Numbered from the stretch's first letter, positions 35,794-49,426 are shown. The stretch is DNA of 64,000 nt from Strix aluco (GCF_031877795.1 NC_133971.1:49963642-50027641); one strand, 5' to 3'. The notes: generated by a model from the letters alone, not told the origin. Translations and numbers: made by a program.

Positions 35794-38086
35794 GAGAAAT
35801 GAAGATAGGAAAAAAACTCCAGTTATGCTGCCTGGATGCTAAAAACAACAGATATGAGAAATAGCTGGGAGAATAAAGAATGACATGCTTCCCCCTCTCC
35901 CACTTTCCTCTCCTGACAAGGCAAGAAATCCTTGCCCAGTTGAGAACTGAGATTAATGTGAACCTCAGGAATACCACTGTATCCCGATTAGCATGCCTGT
36001 GTTTATTTACAGCACAGAACTGGATAACCAGGAAAACTTGGAGGACTACCTAGAATTTTTATCTCCAGAAACCTGTCACACTGTGATTTCCTGAAAAATA
36101 ATTCTGATACAAAATAAGATCTATGTAAATGAGTAATGTGAGAACAAGACAATGTGAAGATACAATAAACTCAGGGCTGGTGTATAGAATGTACTAAATG
36201 TTATGCCTCGACTGAGAGAAATGAAGTGTGAGCAATCTGAGAAATGATGACTTGGAAAAGCAATTTACCTACCAGGTAAACAAGGCCTTTTAGTCAGGGA
36301 TTTAAGTAGGAGCCACAGTACTGCAGTCCATTCACACAACAGAACAATGCTGGAAAAAGCCAAGTCCCCACCTGTTTGCTCAGCTCCCTCCTTTCCAGGG
36401 CAGCCAAACCCCAAATCCAGCTCCTGAAGCATCAGCAACAGCTCATTTGCCACACAGAATGAGGCAGCATTGATCCTTTGAAGTCCAAGCAACCCATTCT
36501 CAGTTACAGGTACCTATATGGTGAATATGGAAACAGGTAGCTATGGGATGAAGTCTGTAAAAAAAGATGGAAGGGAAGATGAACTGTGAGAAGTGGAGTG
36601 GGCGAAGATGGAAAGAATGATAAAGTAGAGCTGACCCAGAGGGGAACAAGCTCCTGAAGTGCTCTTAAAAATTTGTCATTAAATGAGTCATCCATTTCCA
36701 AATGCCAGAATGACTGTGTCCAAAAAGCAGTTCATTAAGTGTCAGGTAAACACTGAGATCACTGAGCTTTTCTAATATTACCCTAGGAACAAACTGACTA
36801 TAAATGTTGTAAATTCTTCTGCCAGTGGTTAATTCAGTATGGATGGATCCCACTGGAGAAGGATGAAGTACCAGGACACTTGTGCGTGTGGATGTCCACA
36901 GCCCTGAGTTCACCCAACTCTGACATTGGTGAAATGGAGGGATATAAGGAGTGAACAGATTCTGCGTGACATTCAGTGTCCTGGGGAAAACATCCACTTT
37001 AAGCTTTGAGTGGTAGGACAGTAAAACATTACCTGATTTTATGACTTTGGAGGAATATAACGGCTCAATACATCAAAATGAGTTTCATATGATCAATCTT
37101 CTGCCTTCTTGAGCAAGGAAATGGGATGTGAGTAAGCTGAGACTCGACATCCTGATGACAGGTAAAAGACAAGGTTTGAGGTAGCTCCTGCAAACCACTT
37201 CCCTCTGCCATATCCATAAAACAAGGTTCAGTAACACTGGGAGGAACCTCTGGGCTCAGCTGCCATCCTAACGAGATGCTGCTCCAACCAATGAGTTGCT
37301 GAAGATGAGAAAGACAATAAAAGAGCTGGGCTAACCTGACACACACAAAACTGGAATCAAAGGTCTGAATGGAGGGGTTTTAGGACTGAAGTGGTGGGAG
37401 TGATGGCAAAACATCCATTTGTGGGAGCTAGGACATGCTTATTATTAGAAACTGGAGATGAACTGAACAAAATACAGTGTTGAGCTCTTGGATTAGCACC
37501 TTAAGTGATATGCATCAAGGAAAACTATTGAGGGACTAAATGTAACTTTGTCCCCTCCACAGTCACACCAGTAGGTGGGTAAATATACCTGGAGCCACAT
37601 CAGGGTTCAGTATTGCTTGCCAGCATGGCAATAAAGTGGCAATCCAGGTGTGCAGATTTGGGCTTTAAACAGTTTTATTTGGCAGCTTTTCGAAGAACCT
37701 CTCTATTTTTTAACTTGATCCTGTTGTAGCCTGTGTTACTGAGATTGTATTGATCCTGAAAAAGAGCAGTGTGAAGCCCTCTGCCTCTTGAGTGCCACAT
37801 ACTATGTACTGCACAATAGGGCACAGAGCACTTTACATCAGTACTTGAAGAAACACTTGTACTGCAAGCGGTAGGATGAACCTTTCAGCTACACACAGCA
37901 AAACTGCAGACACAGTATGTTAGTATGTCAGTATATTAGGTGAGAACCTAAGATCCACGAGTCTGTGGATACTAAAAGCGTGCTCATCTGGAGATGCTTA
38001 CAGCAAATCATTCAGCAGGGCATCAGTCTCCATTGCCTTGTGAGCCAAACAAACATGGTACAGCATGGAATCTCCCAAATCAAAAG

Positions 38087-38128
38087 GTTATGTTATTCTG
38101 TAAACAAGTTATCTTATTCTGTAAAAAG
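38087..38128. repeat. 21-base tandem duplication, two copies
   Basis: 38087-38107 and 38108-38128 differ at two or three positions; both contain 'ttattctgtaaa'. A local duplication. Confidence 0.8.
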
Positions 38129-40612
38129 ACCCTGGTGTAGGCAATACGCAGTCAAAAGCAGTATCCCAGTGCACTGTTCAGCTGAGGTAACTGGCTGTGA
38201 TACCTGAAGCACTAAAATTTGCTGGTTTCTCAGTGTTCAGATGTTCTGTATCCTGACAGTTATTAGGTTAATTTGCATTCAGTAAAAAGCATCAGAACAA
38301 TGGCAAGCTGAGACTAAGACTTAAACAGTACCTGAATGAAAATGAAGTATATGTACACCTGAACTAGCTTCATACTGCACGATACTAGACATCAAAGGAC
38401 CCAAAGCCTAGCAATCAGACAGTGTGTCACAAATTCACTCTAGAAAATTAAGCCAATCAAACTTTTGAGTGCCACTCTTTGTTTCCTTTAAAGCAGCATA
38501 TATTTTCAGTTTTTAAATTGGGAGTACACACAGACTCTTTGGGATATGGGCAGAGGCTACTTGGTAGTCTGCTGTGCTGCTATCAGATCCTTTGCAGCAT
38601 AGTCCATGAGAATATTTCAATTCGGTTCTGCATGTTTTTGGTAATATAGAATTATTTGTATCATAAACCTGAAGATGTTCTATGTTTTTATCATTTGCTG
38701 ATAAGAAATATATCAGTCTTTCAAGCTCAGCAGCTAGTATTTATGTATATCTTGTTTTTTATCATGAACCATATCTTTCAGCAGGAAATTAAAATCTCTT
38801 GTGAAATAGTATCAAATCCATGCTTACAAAACACACCAGTGAAAAGCATTGCTGATGTCTCTTCAGAGGACTTAACTTACCGAGTCACATTAATCACCTC
38901 TGAAGTAAAGGAATAACTCATAATTGTTTTCCATTACCTTGTGTTTGCTTTTTCAGCATTGCAAAAATGCCTGGGCCAGGACCGTGGATCATAAATCTCA
39001 TCAGACTTGTGGACAAGTCTTCAAGTGCTTTTTGCCATCCTATGTTACATGTTTTGCTTTTGATTATAAAAATCTGTTTCAAATATAGGTACTTCTGAAA
39101 CATGGTGTTTTCAACCTTCTGTTCCTTTGAACACAATGCTCCTCTCGGTCCTTATAGATGGTGAAATTAATCTATAGGGCTGTTCCATATCCTCTAGGAT
39201 AAGCTCAGACCTATTTGCTTTTCAATGAAGTGACTGAAAACTACTGTGTAATAATGCCCAAATAAACAGACTGTATTTGCATCTAACAGAAAGATCTTTT
39301 TGCTAATGCAGCAAAACCTCTATAAAGAAGTTTATGTGATCACTTAAGGAAGCAATGGAACCATTTGTTTCTTTGCAGGGCTGATCTTTCAGTAAAGGTG
39401 GATTAGAAACATGCTTCATGTGTCCAGAGATGTTTGGGGTTTGGGAGGGTTTTTTTTGAACAGGCTTTTCTGTCTTACTGTTTCCTGATCTTCTGTGTCA
39501 TTTGGCTGGTTTATTTAGTCACTTCCCCCTACTAGCAGTACTGACCTTGGGTGTCATCATGATGAACAGTGCAATTTTACACAGTATAATCCATTTAAGA
39601 AAGGTGTTTTACTGGCTTTAAGATCTGCACTGAGTCTTTCAAATGTGCACACCAATAGAGGACTCTTGACAGAAAAATGGCATCTCCTGATCCTTCTTTT
39701 GAGAAGTGGCCAGGGTACATATGTTACAAATAGGGAAAGAACATCAAAACATTAATTACAACTTAAGAGTGTAGGGCAAGCTGTGGGCAAAAACAGTTAA
39801 CTCAAGATGCACAGTGAGACATGGTAAAAACAGTAAAAGACAGAATCTGTCAGCAAAGAGGTCAAAGAAGAAACTAGCAAGTTTGGAGGAAGGTTTTCAC
39901 GAAATCCAAGGGAGCAAAAGAATTTCAGTTCATGGTTTAGTGGGATGCATCATTCTTACGGGGGCTTTAGAACTGTCCTCAGAGATCACGTTCATAAAAA
40001 CTGATGGTTTAAAGACTAGGGAAAGGTATCTGCACTTTTCAGATTATGTGCTGTTAGTAAGATCCACAACAGCAGGACTTCAACAAACTTGCATCAAGGG
40101 AGAGTCATGAACAGCCATTCCATTTCAAATCACTTAATCTCAAACTTTGGAAATCAATTTCTAATTGTTCTTTCTCCAAGCAGACTCTGCCTTGAAGACA
40201 AAGTGTTGCTACAGGTTGGCACAGTTGTATTTTCCTGTTCTTCCTCATTCTCACACTCACTGAATGGTTAACAGTGGATTACTGCAGCACCATGTTCCCA
40301 GTCTGGGAAAAGGATCAGCTTTCAAATATGGGAGAAATATAAGGAGAAAAGGGAGAAATGAGAAAAGATTATGCAAATAAATCTGTAGTATCTTTGCCTG
40401 GTCACCAAGTCATTGGAAAGATTCTGTCAAACCAAAGAAAAATCATAGAATGTTTTTAACCAAAGCCAGTATATTCATTGAACGTATGTATTGACAGTCA
40501 AGAGATAGAGCAGATCTTCATACAAGTGATACAAATAGCTCTTGTACCTCTTTATACAAGATACATGGCTACTTTATCTGGAGGCTGAGAGAGCTCTCAA
40601 TGGCTGGATTTT

Positions 40613-40887
40613 CACAGAAGCACAGAATCATCTAGGTTGGAAAAGACCTTGAAGATCACCTAGTCCAACCATTAACCTAACACTGACAGTTCCCAACTAC
40701 ACCATATCCCTCAGCGCTATGTCGACCCTACTCTTAAACACCTCCAGGGATGGGGACTCCACCACTGCACTGGGCAGCCCATTCCAATGCCTAACAACCC
40801 GTTCTGTAAAGAAATACTTCCTAACATCTAGTCTAAACCTCCCCTGGTGCAACTCGAGGCCATTACCTCTTGTCCTATCACTTGTTA
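40613..40887 (-). mobile_element. CR1 LINE, 5'-truncated copy 2
   Basis: Minus-strand CR1 3' end, 275 bases, starting with 'cacagaagcacagaatcat' and running through the 3' UTR into the ORF2 C-terminus ('FFTERVV' region). It ends sharply after 'gtcctatcacttgtta' at 40887. It is very similar to the corresponding part of copies 1 and 3, and so belongs to the same subfamily. Too short to encode anything. Confidence 0.95.
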
Positions 40888-43821
40888 AAAGGGAAGGTTT
40901 CAGGGGAAGAAGTCTTACTTTTGATGCAAAAGTGGGCTAACATAGCAAATGAAGGCACTATCTGATCTGAAACCACTGAAATCACTTGACTGAAGATAGC
41001 TATGATGAAGGGGCTACTCTGGCAAATAAAAAGTACAGTCATGTCTGTAGCCTAGGTTTGATTTAGGTAGAGCTCTGAAATGCAGAATGAGGTTCCAAGT
41101 TCATGCTTTGTGACCTTGCATGCTGAAATAATGTTGATTAATAGGAAATTTCCTTTATTCCAACATGCTGAAATCATTATACCACAGGGATATAACCTTT
41201 TGCTCAGATACTCTTACACATTCATATCCAGACTCTTCTGGAAGGAACTCAAGGGTAGATTTCATTCATCTAACAGAGTAGTTAAACCATGAACTTTGCT
41301 CCAAGCACCAGAGTAAGCTCCACCTTTGGCTTCTCTTTCATATTGACCATTAAAACTAAATACTAATTTAAAACATCTCTGTTCCCAGAGAGAAGACTGA
41401 TCTCAAAACTTACCAACTTCAATGCTGAGAAAGAGACATTTACCAAGACAAAACTTTGTCTGTCAACCCTAACAAACATAGCCTGTTCAGCCAGAAAGAC
41501 ATTAAAATTACCCAAAATGCTTTGCCTTCCCAGTTGGTCACTGTTTGCAGTGTCAGGTAAGAGCAGCACTGCCCAAATGTGCATGAGGTCACTCAGGGCC
41601 TTGTATCATGTCCTGACATACAGAAGGGCTTTAGGGCATTCCTTCTACTGCCTACAGACACAAAGGAATCAATCAGTAGACTACCAAACAGACTTTCAAT
41701 GGGCAGATGCAGGGGTGACATCTGACAGCGTATAGGAAGATGCAGTTCAGCTGCAGGATATTAAAAAGACTCCAAGTCACTTCCTGGGTGTTGCAGTGAG
41801 GAGTACACACAGTCTGTGTTGCCCAAATAAGAACTGAGAAAACTCCATTTCACTGCAAGTGTCCTCAGTGATATATTGTGCTCTCCTGCTTAAAGGAGCC
41901 TCTGCTCTGCTTATTTTTTCCTTTTTGGCTATTTATAACTTCTTTTTTTTTTTTTTTTTTTTTTAAGATTATGTTTTACTATCTGATTTTCTAAGAAACT
42001 GGGACCACTGCCATTCATCCTGTGAGAGACAGTGAGTGAACACAGCTCTGAAGGGATCAGCTCACATTTATGGGCTTGTTTTTCTGCATTTATCTGATGT
42101 ACTTCAATTCTGTTGCCCTAATCAGATTCCAAGGATGATTTAGCTTGCTGCAATCCATAAGGATGATTTTATTCATGTAGGGAGTTTGGCTGTAAAGGAG
42201 AAACTGGATCACTCATAGGTTAGACTGAGAGTTTGCTCCAGAAATGGCCAAATGGTTAAAATAATTCCCCTGTCCTGAAAGGCTGGTTTTGTTTTACCTC
42301 CCTTCTCATACATATCTTTTCTCAAAGTGAGTTTCAAACTTGGGGTGCTAGGACAACCTCCACAAAAGCTTTACCCTACCTGGAGCTGTGCTGAATGCCA
42401 TCCTGAGATAGGAGAAGGGGTCCCCCTGGGAGAAGAGATGAAGCAGAGGAGGAGAAAGGTCCTCTTTTGTTCTCTAGGTCTGTGGTGTCTATCTCCAAGC
42501 TGTGTATGAGCTGGAAGTGGCATGAATGTGTTAGAAATTAAGAGGAGAAGATGGAAGAGACCCACCATCACAAAGCATAGCTCCTGACTGAGACAACAGG
42601 GATTCATTTGGGATGCAAAGCACTACTCCTCTGACCTCATTCCTCACATGGAATAGATATGGGCAAAAGTGCTGCTTGTCATGAAGAAAATAATCTCATC
42701 TCTTCCAGTGCGAAGAGCTAAGCTAACAACATTTAGTTCGGGCTATGTTTTGCCCAATGCAGTCAACTTCTCTAATCTTTTCCTGATTCACTGTTGTCCA
42801 GGAAAGAGGCAGAGCTCACCTAACGGGCAGTCTGAGGTGCAACAAGGCTCATAGTCTAAGCTGCACACCAATGCTCAACAGGGAGCAGTGGGTGGAACAG
42901 GAGACGTGGTCTTTTCCTCAGTCCCCTGGGCTTTGCTCAGATTGATTCTCTGCTGTCTACAAGGATATTGACTATGACAAACACCTCAAAAGTACAAACA
43001 AATCCAAGAAAGCAAACCTTCTTCAAAATGATGACTGTATACATTAATTGCATAATTTCTTAAATCAAACTGCTTTTTTTAACCTTTTTTTTTTAAAAAA
43101 GAAAGCTGCATTTCTTAACACTCTGGAGTCAGAAAAACAAATAAGCGGGTGATGGAAAAAGCTCAGCATTCTCATGGTGCTCATGAAATGCAATTTAGTT
43201 GTTGCCCTACTATTGAACCTGTGGATTGGAATGAGAAGAAACATAGACAGCTCACCTGTATGCAGAGCTCTTCATATTAACCCTCACAGGATAAACCTTC
43301 CAACACAGTGGAGATGTGAAAAATCTTGTTAGCACTGACCAGGGAGTGCTGCTTCTCCTGCCTTCACTTGTCCTGAATGAGCAGAAGGTGAATTCCAAAC
43401 AAGACGATCTCGTGCTCCAGCATGTCCAGTCCCATAACTAGTACACTACAGAAGAAGCCAGCTGCCTGCACATGTGAATCTGTACAGCCATCTCAGAGAC
43501 AGATACTACATTCGTCCAGATTTCCTTGAATGTATGCTGTATATTGCCATAGAAGGACAGTTAAGATAACAGTGCTGCCAAGAAGTTAAAAGTGTCCCAC
43601 TGGAAGAAGAATTTGTTCTAACAAGGTAATCATCTGAAGAGCCAGTCAAGACAAGTTATGCTTCCAACATGTGTAAAGCTCCACATTGCCTTCCTACAAT
43701 TTCAGTAAGTAGAGAGAACCCTGGAAAATTGTGGAAGATATTTTGGCCTCAGGAGTAAAGGAACTAATCTTGTCAGTGAGAGGGGCAAGTGCTTCCTGGA
43801 TACATAGCTCAACAAAGCTGG
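40888..43821. other. Gene-free intergenic stretch between two CR1 copies
   Basis: No gene is supported. It contains a T22 run at 41943-41964 and shorter T/A runs near 43074-43100. Open frames are short and without recognisable domains. Confidence 0.5.
41943..41964. repeat. T22 homopolymer
   Basis: Twenty-two T residues, the longest homopolymer in the window. No retrocopy is recognisable on either side. Confidence 0.9.
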
Positions 43822-43904
43822 ACAGAATCACAGAATCACGTAGGTTGGAAAGGAACTTGAAGATCATCCAGTCCAACCATTAACCTAACACTGACAGTTC
43901 CCAA

Positions 43905-44285
43905 CTACACCATATCCCTCAGCGCTATGTCGACTCTACTCTTAAACACCTCCAGGGATGGGGACTCCACCACCTCCCTGGGCAGCCCACTCCAACACCT
44001 AACAACCCGTTCTGTAAAGAAATACTTCCTAATATCTAGTCCAAACCTTCCCTGGTGCAACTTGAGGCCATTACCTTTTGTCGTATTGATTGTTACTTGG
44101 TTAAAGAGACTCATCCCCAGCTCTCTGCAACCTCCTTTCAGGTAGTTGTAGAGGATGATGAGGTCTCCCCTCAGCCTCCTCTTCTCCAGACTAAACAACC
44201 CCAGTTCCCTCAGCCATTCCTCGTACAACATGTGCTCCAGACCCTTCACCAGCTTCGTTGCCCTTTTCTGGACACGCTCGAGTCA
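43905..44285 (-). pseudogene. CR1 ORF2 C-terminal fragment (copy 3)
   Basis: Tail of CR1 ORF2 with 'LVKGLEHML'-like residues, '[18 protein letters not shown]', '[13 protein letters not shown]' and '[13 protein letters not shown]', ending 'ALRDMV' and a stop at 43905. It continues the frame of the RT fragment above but is cut off from it by TGA at 44283-44285. Confidence 0.9.
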
Positions 44286-44810
44286 TTCAATGTCCTTTTT
44301 GCAGTGAGGGGCCCAAAACTGAACACAGGAATCGAGGTGTGGCCTCACCAGTGACGAGTACAGGGGTAAGATCCCTTCCCTGTCCCTGCTGGCCACGCTA
44401 TTGCTGATACAAGCCAGGATGCCATTGGCCTTCTTGGCCACCTGGGCACACTGCTGGCTCCTGTTCAGCCGGCTGTCAACCAACACCCCCAGGTCCCTCT
44501 CTGACTGGCAGCTCTCCAGCCACTGCTCCCCAAGCCTGTAGCGCTGCTGGGGGTTGTTGTGGCCCAAGTGCAGCACCCGGCATTTGGCCTTATTGAAACT
44601 CCTACAGTTGGCCTTAGCCCATCGCTCCAGCCTGTCCAGGTCTCTCTGCAGAGCCTCCCTACCCTCGAGCAGATCAACACTCCCACCCAACTTGGTGTCA
44701 TCTGCAAACTTACTGAGGGTGCACTCGATCCCCTCGTCTAGATCATCTATAAAGATGTTAAACAGGAGTGACCCCAAAACCGAGCCCTGGGGGACACCAC
44801 TCGTGACAGC
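44283..44810 (-). pseudogene. CR1 ORF2 reverse-transcriptase fragment (copy 3)
   Basis: RT palm domain. It begins with '[11 protein letters not shown]' near the top of the range, has the catalytic 'FADD' at 44697-44708, then '[14 protein letters not shown]', and ends 'HCKKDIE' at the TGA 44283-44285, the same place where copy 1 stops. The top of the frame is lost to a one-base deletion around 44805, which separates it from the preceding RT block. Confidence 0.92.
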
Positions 44811-45085
44811 CACCAACTGGATTTAACTCCGTTCACCACAACTCTTTGGGCCCGGCCATCCAGACAGTTTTTTACCCAGCAAAGCGTGTGCCTATCCAAG
44901 CCTCGAGCAGCCAGTTTTTTCAGGAGAATGCTGTGGGAAATGGTGTCAAAGACCTTACTGAAGTCAAGGTAGACAACATCCACAGCCTTTCCCTCATCCA
45001 GAAGCAGGTTGCCCTGTTGTAGGAGATCAGGTTTGTCAAGCAGGACCTGCCTTTCATAAACCCATGCTGACTGGGCCTGATCATC
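44805..45085 (-). pseudogene. CR1 ORF2 RT N-terminal block (copy 3), frameshifted
   Basis: Contains the RT block 'VDVVYLDFSKVFDTISHSIL' followed by 'KKLAARGLD' and '[15 protein letters not shown]', immediately upstream of and one frame away from the FADD-bearing fragment. The 'DFSKVFDT' motif is CR1's version of the first catalytic aspartate region. Residues before 'YERQVLL' are less certain. Confidence 0.88.
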
Positions 45086-48000
45086 TGACAGCATCTGATT
45101 TGTAACAGACCAATATTTTCTCCTATCTCTTCAGAAACAAAATAATGAAGGAATGAAGGGATCGTCTGATCATTTTATTTCAGTTAAAATTACAACATAT
45201 AATTTGGTCTGATCAACACAATTACAAAGGCCAAGGGAAAATCCAATAAAATTGATTTATTACTATGGAAATTAGAAATCAATTTATGCAAGATAAAAGA
45301 TAAAAGCATTGTATTGCAGATAAAAACATCTTATTAGTTTATCTTTATGAGACACCATCAACAGCATATCAGACAGCAGCACCGTAGTTCATGCACCTAG
45401 ATGAAATCACTATCATCGAGAAGGCTAGTTTGGCTGATCCATAGAAAAGGAACTTTCTCACGCTGGCTCAAAATGTTGCTCGATTTCACTAGTCAAATAA
45501 GCTATACAAGGGTCACAAAATGATATGATACTTATTCACTGGGCAATAAGCATCATTAAGCTCTGTCATTTCTTTGCCGTAATGTGAGTGAACTCATGAT
45601 CTCTGAAGATGTGATATGCCAATACGGCCAAACAATGAAATGTTACTGATGCTGTTGGAAATCAGAGAATATGAGGTGGAACAAGTGTAAAGGGGAACTT
45701 ATACCATTTTATCACAATAAACACTCTTCTTCCTTTGACCAACGTAAGACTTAACATTTCAGTGACTTCTTTATGCTTTGGAAGAACACGACTTCAAAGT
45801 CTTTAAAATAAGACTGTAGGAAATGAAGCTGCAAGTCATAACTCAAAATTGATGTTGTCAGTAAACCCAGGCATTAAAGAGGAATTTGAAAGCCTCCTCT
45901 AGAGAACCAAAGCAAGTTTGGCAATTAGTCAGAATTTGAGACAGTGAAGTTATATTTGTCTATCTACCTACATGTTTTATTTCAACAAAAATAGAATGCA
46001 GAAACTTACAGACATTTTGTATTTTGTTGAGCAACAAGAATTATATGCCTAAGGCTGAACTGGGCAAAGATAATCTAACACATCTGTACTCAACAAGCAT
46101 TAACGTGCTATTAGTGTTGGTTTTGATAAGTGATATACAAATGGTTGCTCTTTACCAGTAAGTTGGTATTTTTGAGGTAGTTCTCACACTGGTTTTCATT
46201 TTAGGCCCAGAACTCCCAAGTCTTCATGTCAAAACAATACTGATGTTTGTTTACACCCAAAGCGAAAGATTTCCTTCCTTTGCCAATAGTCCATTTGAGG
46301 CAGATTTTAGTATTATAGCTTTGAGAGAAATACAGTCATGGAAAATACTGTCTTTAATGTCTGAGCAAAAATGAGTCAAATGTTTTTAAAATGCACTGAA
46401 AGATCTGAAAATAGATTTAGTAATTCTTACTCATTCAAATTTCCAGTTTTAGAGCTCAATAAAGCTCTGCAAATATCTTCCTTCAACACTATCAGAAGCC
46501 TTGGTAATTTCAGTTCTGGATCATGCCCAAGAGATATTACAGACCAATGTTTTGCTAGGACCCTGAACTGAAGAGAGCCTGGGACGCATCCCTTTCCTTT
46601 CCTGCAGTAAAAACTTCAAAACACCCACAAGACTCACTCTTCAAGGCTATGTTTTACCAGAGTGCAAAACAAAAGCTTGAAGACCTCCAGCATACACATC
46701 CCTGCCTACGGTCCCACCCCTACCTGGTGTATTCAGTTCTGAATAGGCTACATGCCTTCTTCCTCCCAGCACGTGTTTTTCTTTCTGCCGCCTCTCAGGT
46801 ATTGGGTCTAGTCCCAAGAGTCCCTTTCTCCCCAGGCATCCCCAATTCTGTGCTGGTGCTTGTTTTTCTCTCATTCCCTGTCACTGCTGGGACACCAGAA
46901 CTTTATCCAAACTAAGCAGGAGCAGCTGCTCTCAGGGGAAGACTAATATTCTTCTCTCCAGGTCCACTCAGGCCCAGAGAGCAGCGACCAGAATAAAAGC
47001 CTTCTTTTCTGCAAGACCTAAGAAAAAAAAAGCATATAGTCCTCCTCTTTCAGAGTTGGTCAATTTTCTCTTCTTATTCAGGAACACTTAAATACGTGAC
47101 CATGTTCTCTATGATCTTACTGGTTATGCCATCGCTACCTAATAGCATACAACCCCAAAGCTTCCCATTACATAGAGAAAAGTCTTTCTAAATTGTTTAT
47201 TTCTGAGTGCTCCTTGACAAAAGATAACAACTGTACTTCTCACCATGAGGTATACTATGGCTTTTATTATGGCTTCTGACAGTAAGACATTCCATACCTT
47301 TAGTAAAAAAGAAAAGACAAGCCCTGCTAAAGAAATCATAAATCTTTCCATCCATCTGCAAACAAGGAAAAACACTAAATAAATTTTACAGAATCCTTTC
47401 AATCTTAGCTTTTGTTTTTTCTATTTTTCCTTTTAACATTATTTTATCACTTTTAAAATATTTCCTATTAAAGCTAGATTTAAAATGCTCCTTTTCGTTA
47501 TCCCGCACACTTCTTTGATTTTGGCTAAATTTGCACCAAAGCTGACATGTATGGTTTAGTTCAAAATATTAGATACCGTTACACAACTGGCCACAGATTT
47601 CATAGTTAACTCTGGCTTACTTTGTTTCCCCAATTTTTTTCCCAATCCCCTACTATATAGGGTTTTTCTCCCCCTTTGCCTAGTATTTTCTTTGTATATA
47701 TAATTTTGCCATCTTTTTCAGTGTTCCTCCTCTCTTTCTTATAGTTTTCTAACTCCCAAATTCCATGCTTGGGGATATCCATTACTCTATCCTTCCCTTT
47801 CTTTTTCCCACACCCAGTTTCTTCCTACTCGGTCTTTGACTTCACCTTTTTTTTTCAGATGTGCCTGCTAATTTGTCCAATGCTTCCTGCACTCCAAACT
47901 GGTCCTGCCTTCACTCCCTCCTCCAGGATTCATCCATCCCTGTCTATACTCATAAACATAACCCCTCTCTCACTCTTGAACAACTGCCTTAGTATGTCCT

Positions 48001-49420
48001 GCATCCACACAGGAGAGTCTTCAACTTGCTTCAGACCTGACTTCCAGAACTTAAGCTATGGAAACTCAGGGAAAACACTTTAAAGCAGTGTCCTAGCCAA
48101 TGACATACTGTCCCACAGGACCAGTAGAGTAGTCACGACCTAAATGTCAAGAAGAAGTGGATTTTCCTAGCTGTGCTAACTACAATGCACTGCTAATGCT
48201 GTCAGGCAGAGGTAAAGGTGGGGATGCACTCACCTGCAGACATACCAACCTATGCAGCCTCAGATGAGTGAGCTGGCAAGCTGTAGCTAAATAGCCAAAG
48301 TGAGGATGTGATGTCTGTGGGTGGGAGTGTTATATCCCCAGAAGACAAGGCGCAGTTGCCAGTGGCTTGAGACAAGACTTGATTTTGGCAGTAAGTCTCA
48401 CAAGAGAGGTAAGATTCTGCTGCGCAACGGTGACTCAGTTGTTCTTACCAACACAGTAATAGTGTTCTTATCAGAGTGGTACAGTATCGTCTGGCATTTC
48501 AGTTAAGAACTATGATAAATGTGTTTTTTCTCTTCAGTGCCCTTTACTAACATGTAGGCTGTTAATGACTTTATCTTCTAAATCTATTATCTCACAGTTT
48601 AAACAACTGGTGTAAACTCCTTCAGTGTTCTAGAGGTGACAGCACAATCCCTAATAAAGCAACACAAAAAGCCCAGAAGCACCTTCCAAAAGCAACAAAG
48701 CAAGAAGTCTGGCACAAGAGGACCTAAACACCAGCTATTCAAGACATACCTTCTAGCTACATTTTTATCTACTGTCACGAGCAAACAAACCTCAAAAGAA
48801 AATTGGCTAGTTGGGTATTAACCATCCCTGTTTTAGACACCTGGAAGAAAAAAGCCTTGTTCAGGGAATTCCTTAAGGAGAAAGAAAGACAAACTAATGC
48901 CGAAGATTTTTATTTCCTCTCACCTTCTGTTAGCCTGAGGTAGAGAGTCATATACTGTGCCCATTATCAAGGTGCAGCACTGAAGTTGCCTGTCGATGAA
49001 AGGCAACAAACAAGAACTAAGATGACTTTTACCTTGTCATACTGCTCATGAACCTCCATTAATCTGGAACTAATGTATGAAAATAACTTTAAGTGACTGT
49101 ACTTTCTTGCTATTCAATGTAAGAATGGTGGTGGACAACTTTAGGAAGGATCAACAAATAGCTTTCAGAAATCTGACTGTCAGACTTTCAGTTCTTTGTT
49201 ATATACTCTGAGATTCCCTCCCCAGTTACACACCATACTACTTAGATGCATTAGTATGCATGCAGTACTAAGAAGCTGTATTTATTCTCAGTGCTAAAAG
49301 TAAACACTGAAATCAGTGATATTGTTATTTAGAAGAAAAAAAAAAACCCAAACTAAAACAGAACAAAGATAATGAAGTTAAAATAACCCAAACTAAACCA
49401 ATCAATTTTTAAATTCTGAA
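45086..49420. other. Gene-free stretch downstream of COMMD10
   Basis: No gene or recognised repeat. AT content is high and T-rich low-complexity runs occur near 47400-47460 and 47840-47860. A minus-strand donor-like 'tgcag|gtgagtg' at about 48231-48232 follows a short segment open in one phase, but the evidence is too weak to call an exon. Part of this region could be distal 3' UTR of COMMD10 if a later poly-A site is used. Confidence 0.45.
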
Positions 49421-49426
49421 TTTATT
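49421..49426 (-). promoter_or_regulatory. Candidate COMMD10 poly-A signal
   Basis: AATAAA on the minus strand, about 475 bases after the stop codon. It is followed about 20-45 bases downstream by a T/GT-rich segment ('gattggtttagtttgggtta'), the usual arrangement for cleavage and polyadenylation. A nearer AATAAA lies at 49546-49551 but has a weaker GU-rich downstream region. Which one is used cannot be told from sequence alone. Confidence 0.4.

Larger units (their letters stand above)
34059..40612. other. Gene-free intergenic stretch
   Basis: About 6.5 kb without a supported gene or clear interspersed repeat. It holds the AAAAC/AAAC microsatellite at 35731-35793 and a 21-base tandem duplication at 38087-38128. 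Confidence 0.5.
43822..45085 (-). mobile_element. CR1 LINE, 5'-truncated copy 3 (longest of the young copies)
   Basis: Minus-strand CR1 of about 1.26 kb, with the 3' terminus at 43822 ('acagaatcacagaatcac'). It contains the short 3' UTR and roughly the last 390 codons' worth of ORF2, into the palm/fingers part of the reverse transcriptase. At the high-coordinate end the match to CR1 fades at about 45085 after 'catgctgactgggcctga'. It is nearly identical over long stretches to copy 1. The reading frame is broken by a one-base deletion near 44805 and a TGA at 44283-44285. Confidence 0.95.

Noticed and set aside
35568-35977. F/C/V-rich 'membrane-like' proteins on the minus strand
   Set aside because: Translation of the AAAAC/AAAC microsatellite.
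41943-41964. Long T and A runs as tails of processed pseudogenes
   Set aside because: No gene-like sequence or poly-A signal lies on the expected side of any of the long homopolymers.
43255-43320. Minus-strand donor 'acag|gtgagc' with short open frame
   Set aside because: No acceptable acceptor upstream; ordinary decoy donor.
48230-48290. Minus-strand segment with 'tgcag|gtgagtg' donor and one open phase
   Set aside because: Weak acceptor, no recognised peptide and no in-frame partner.
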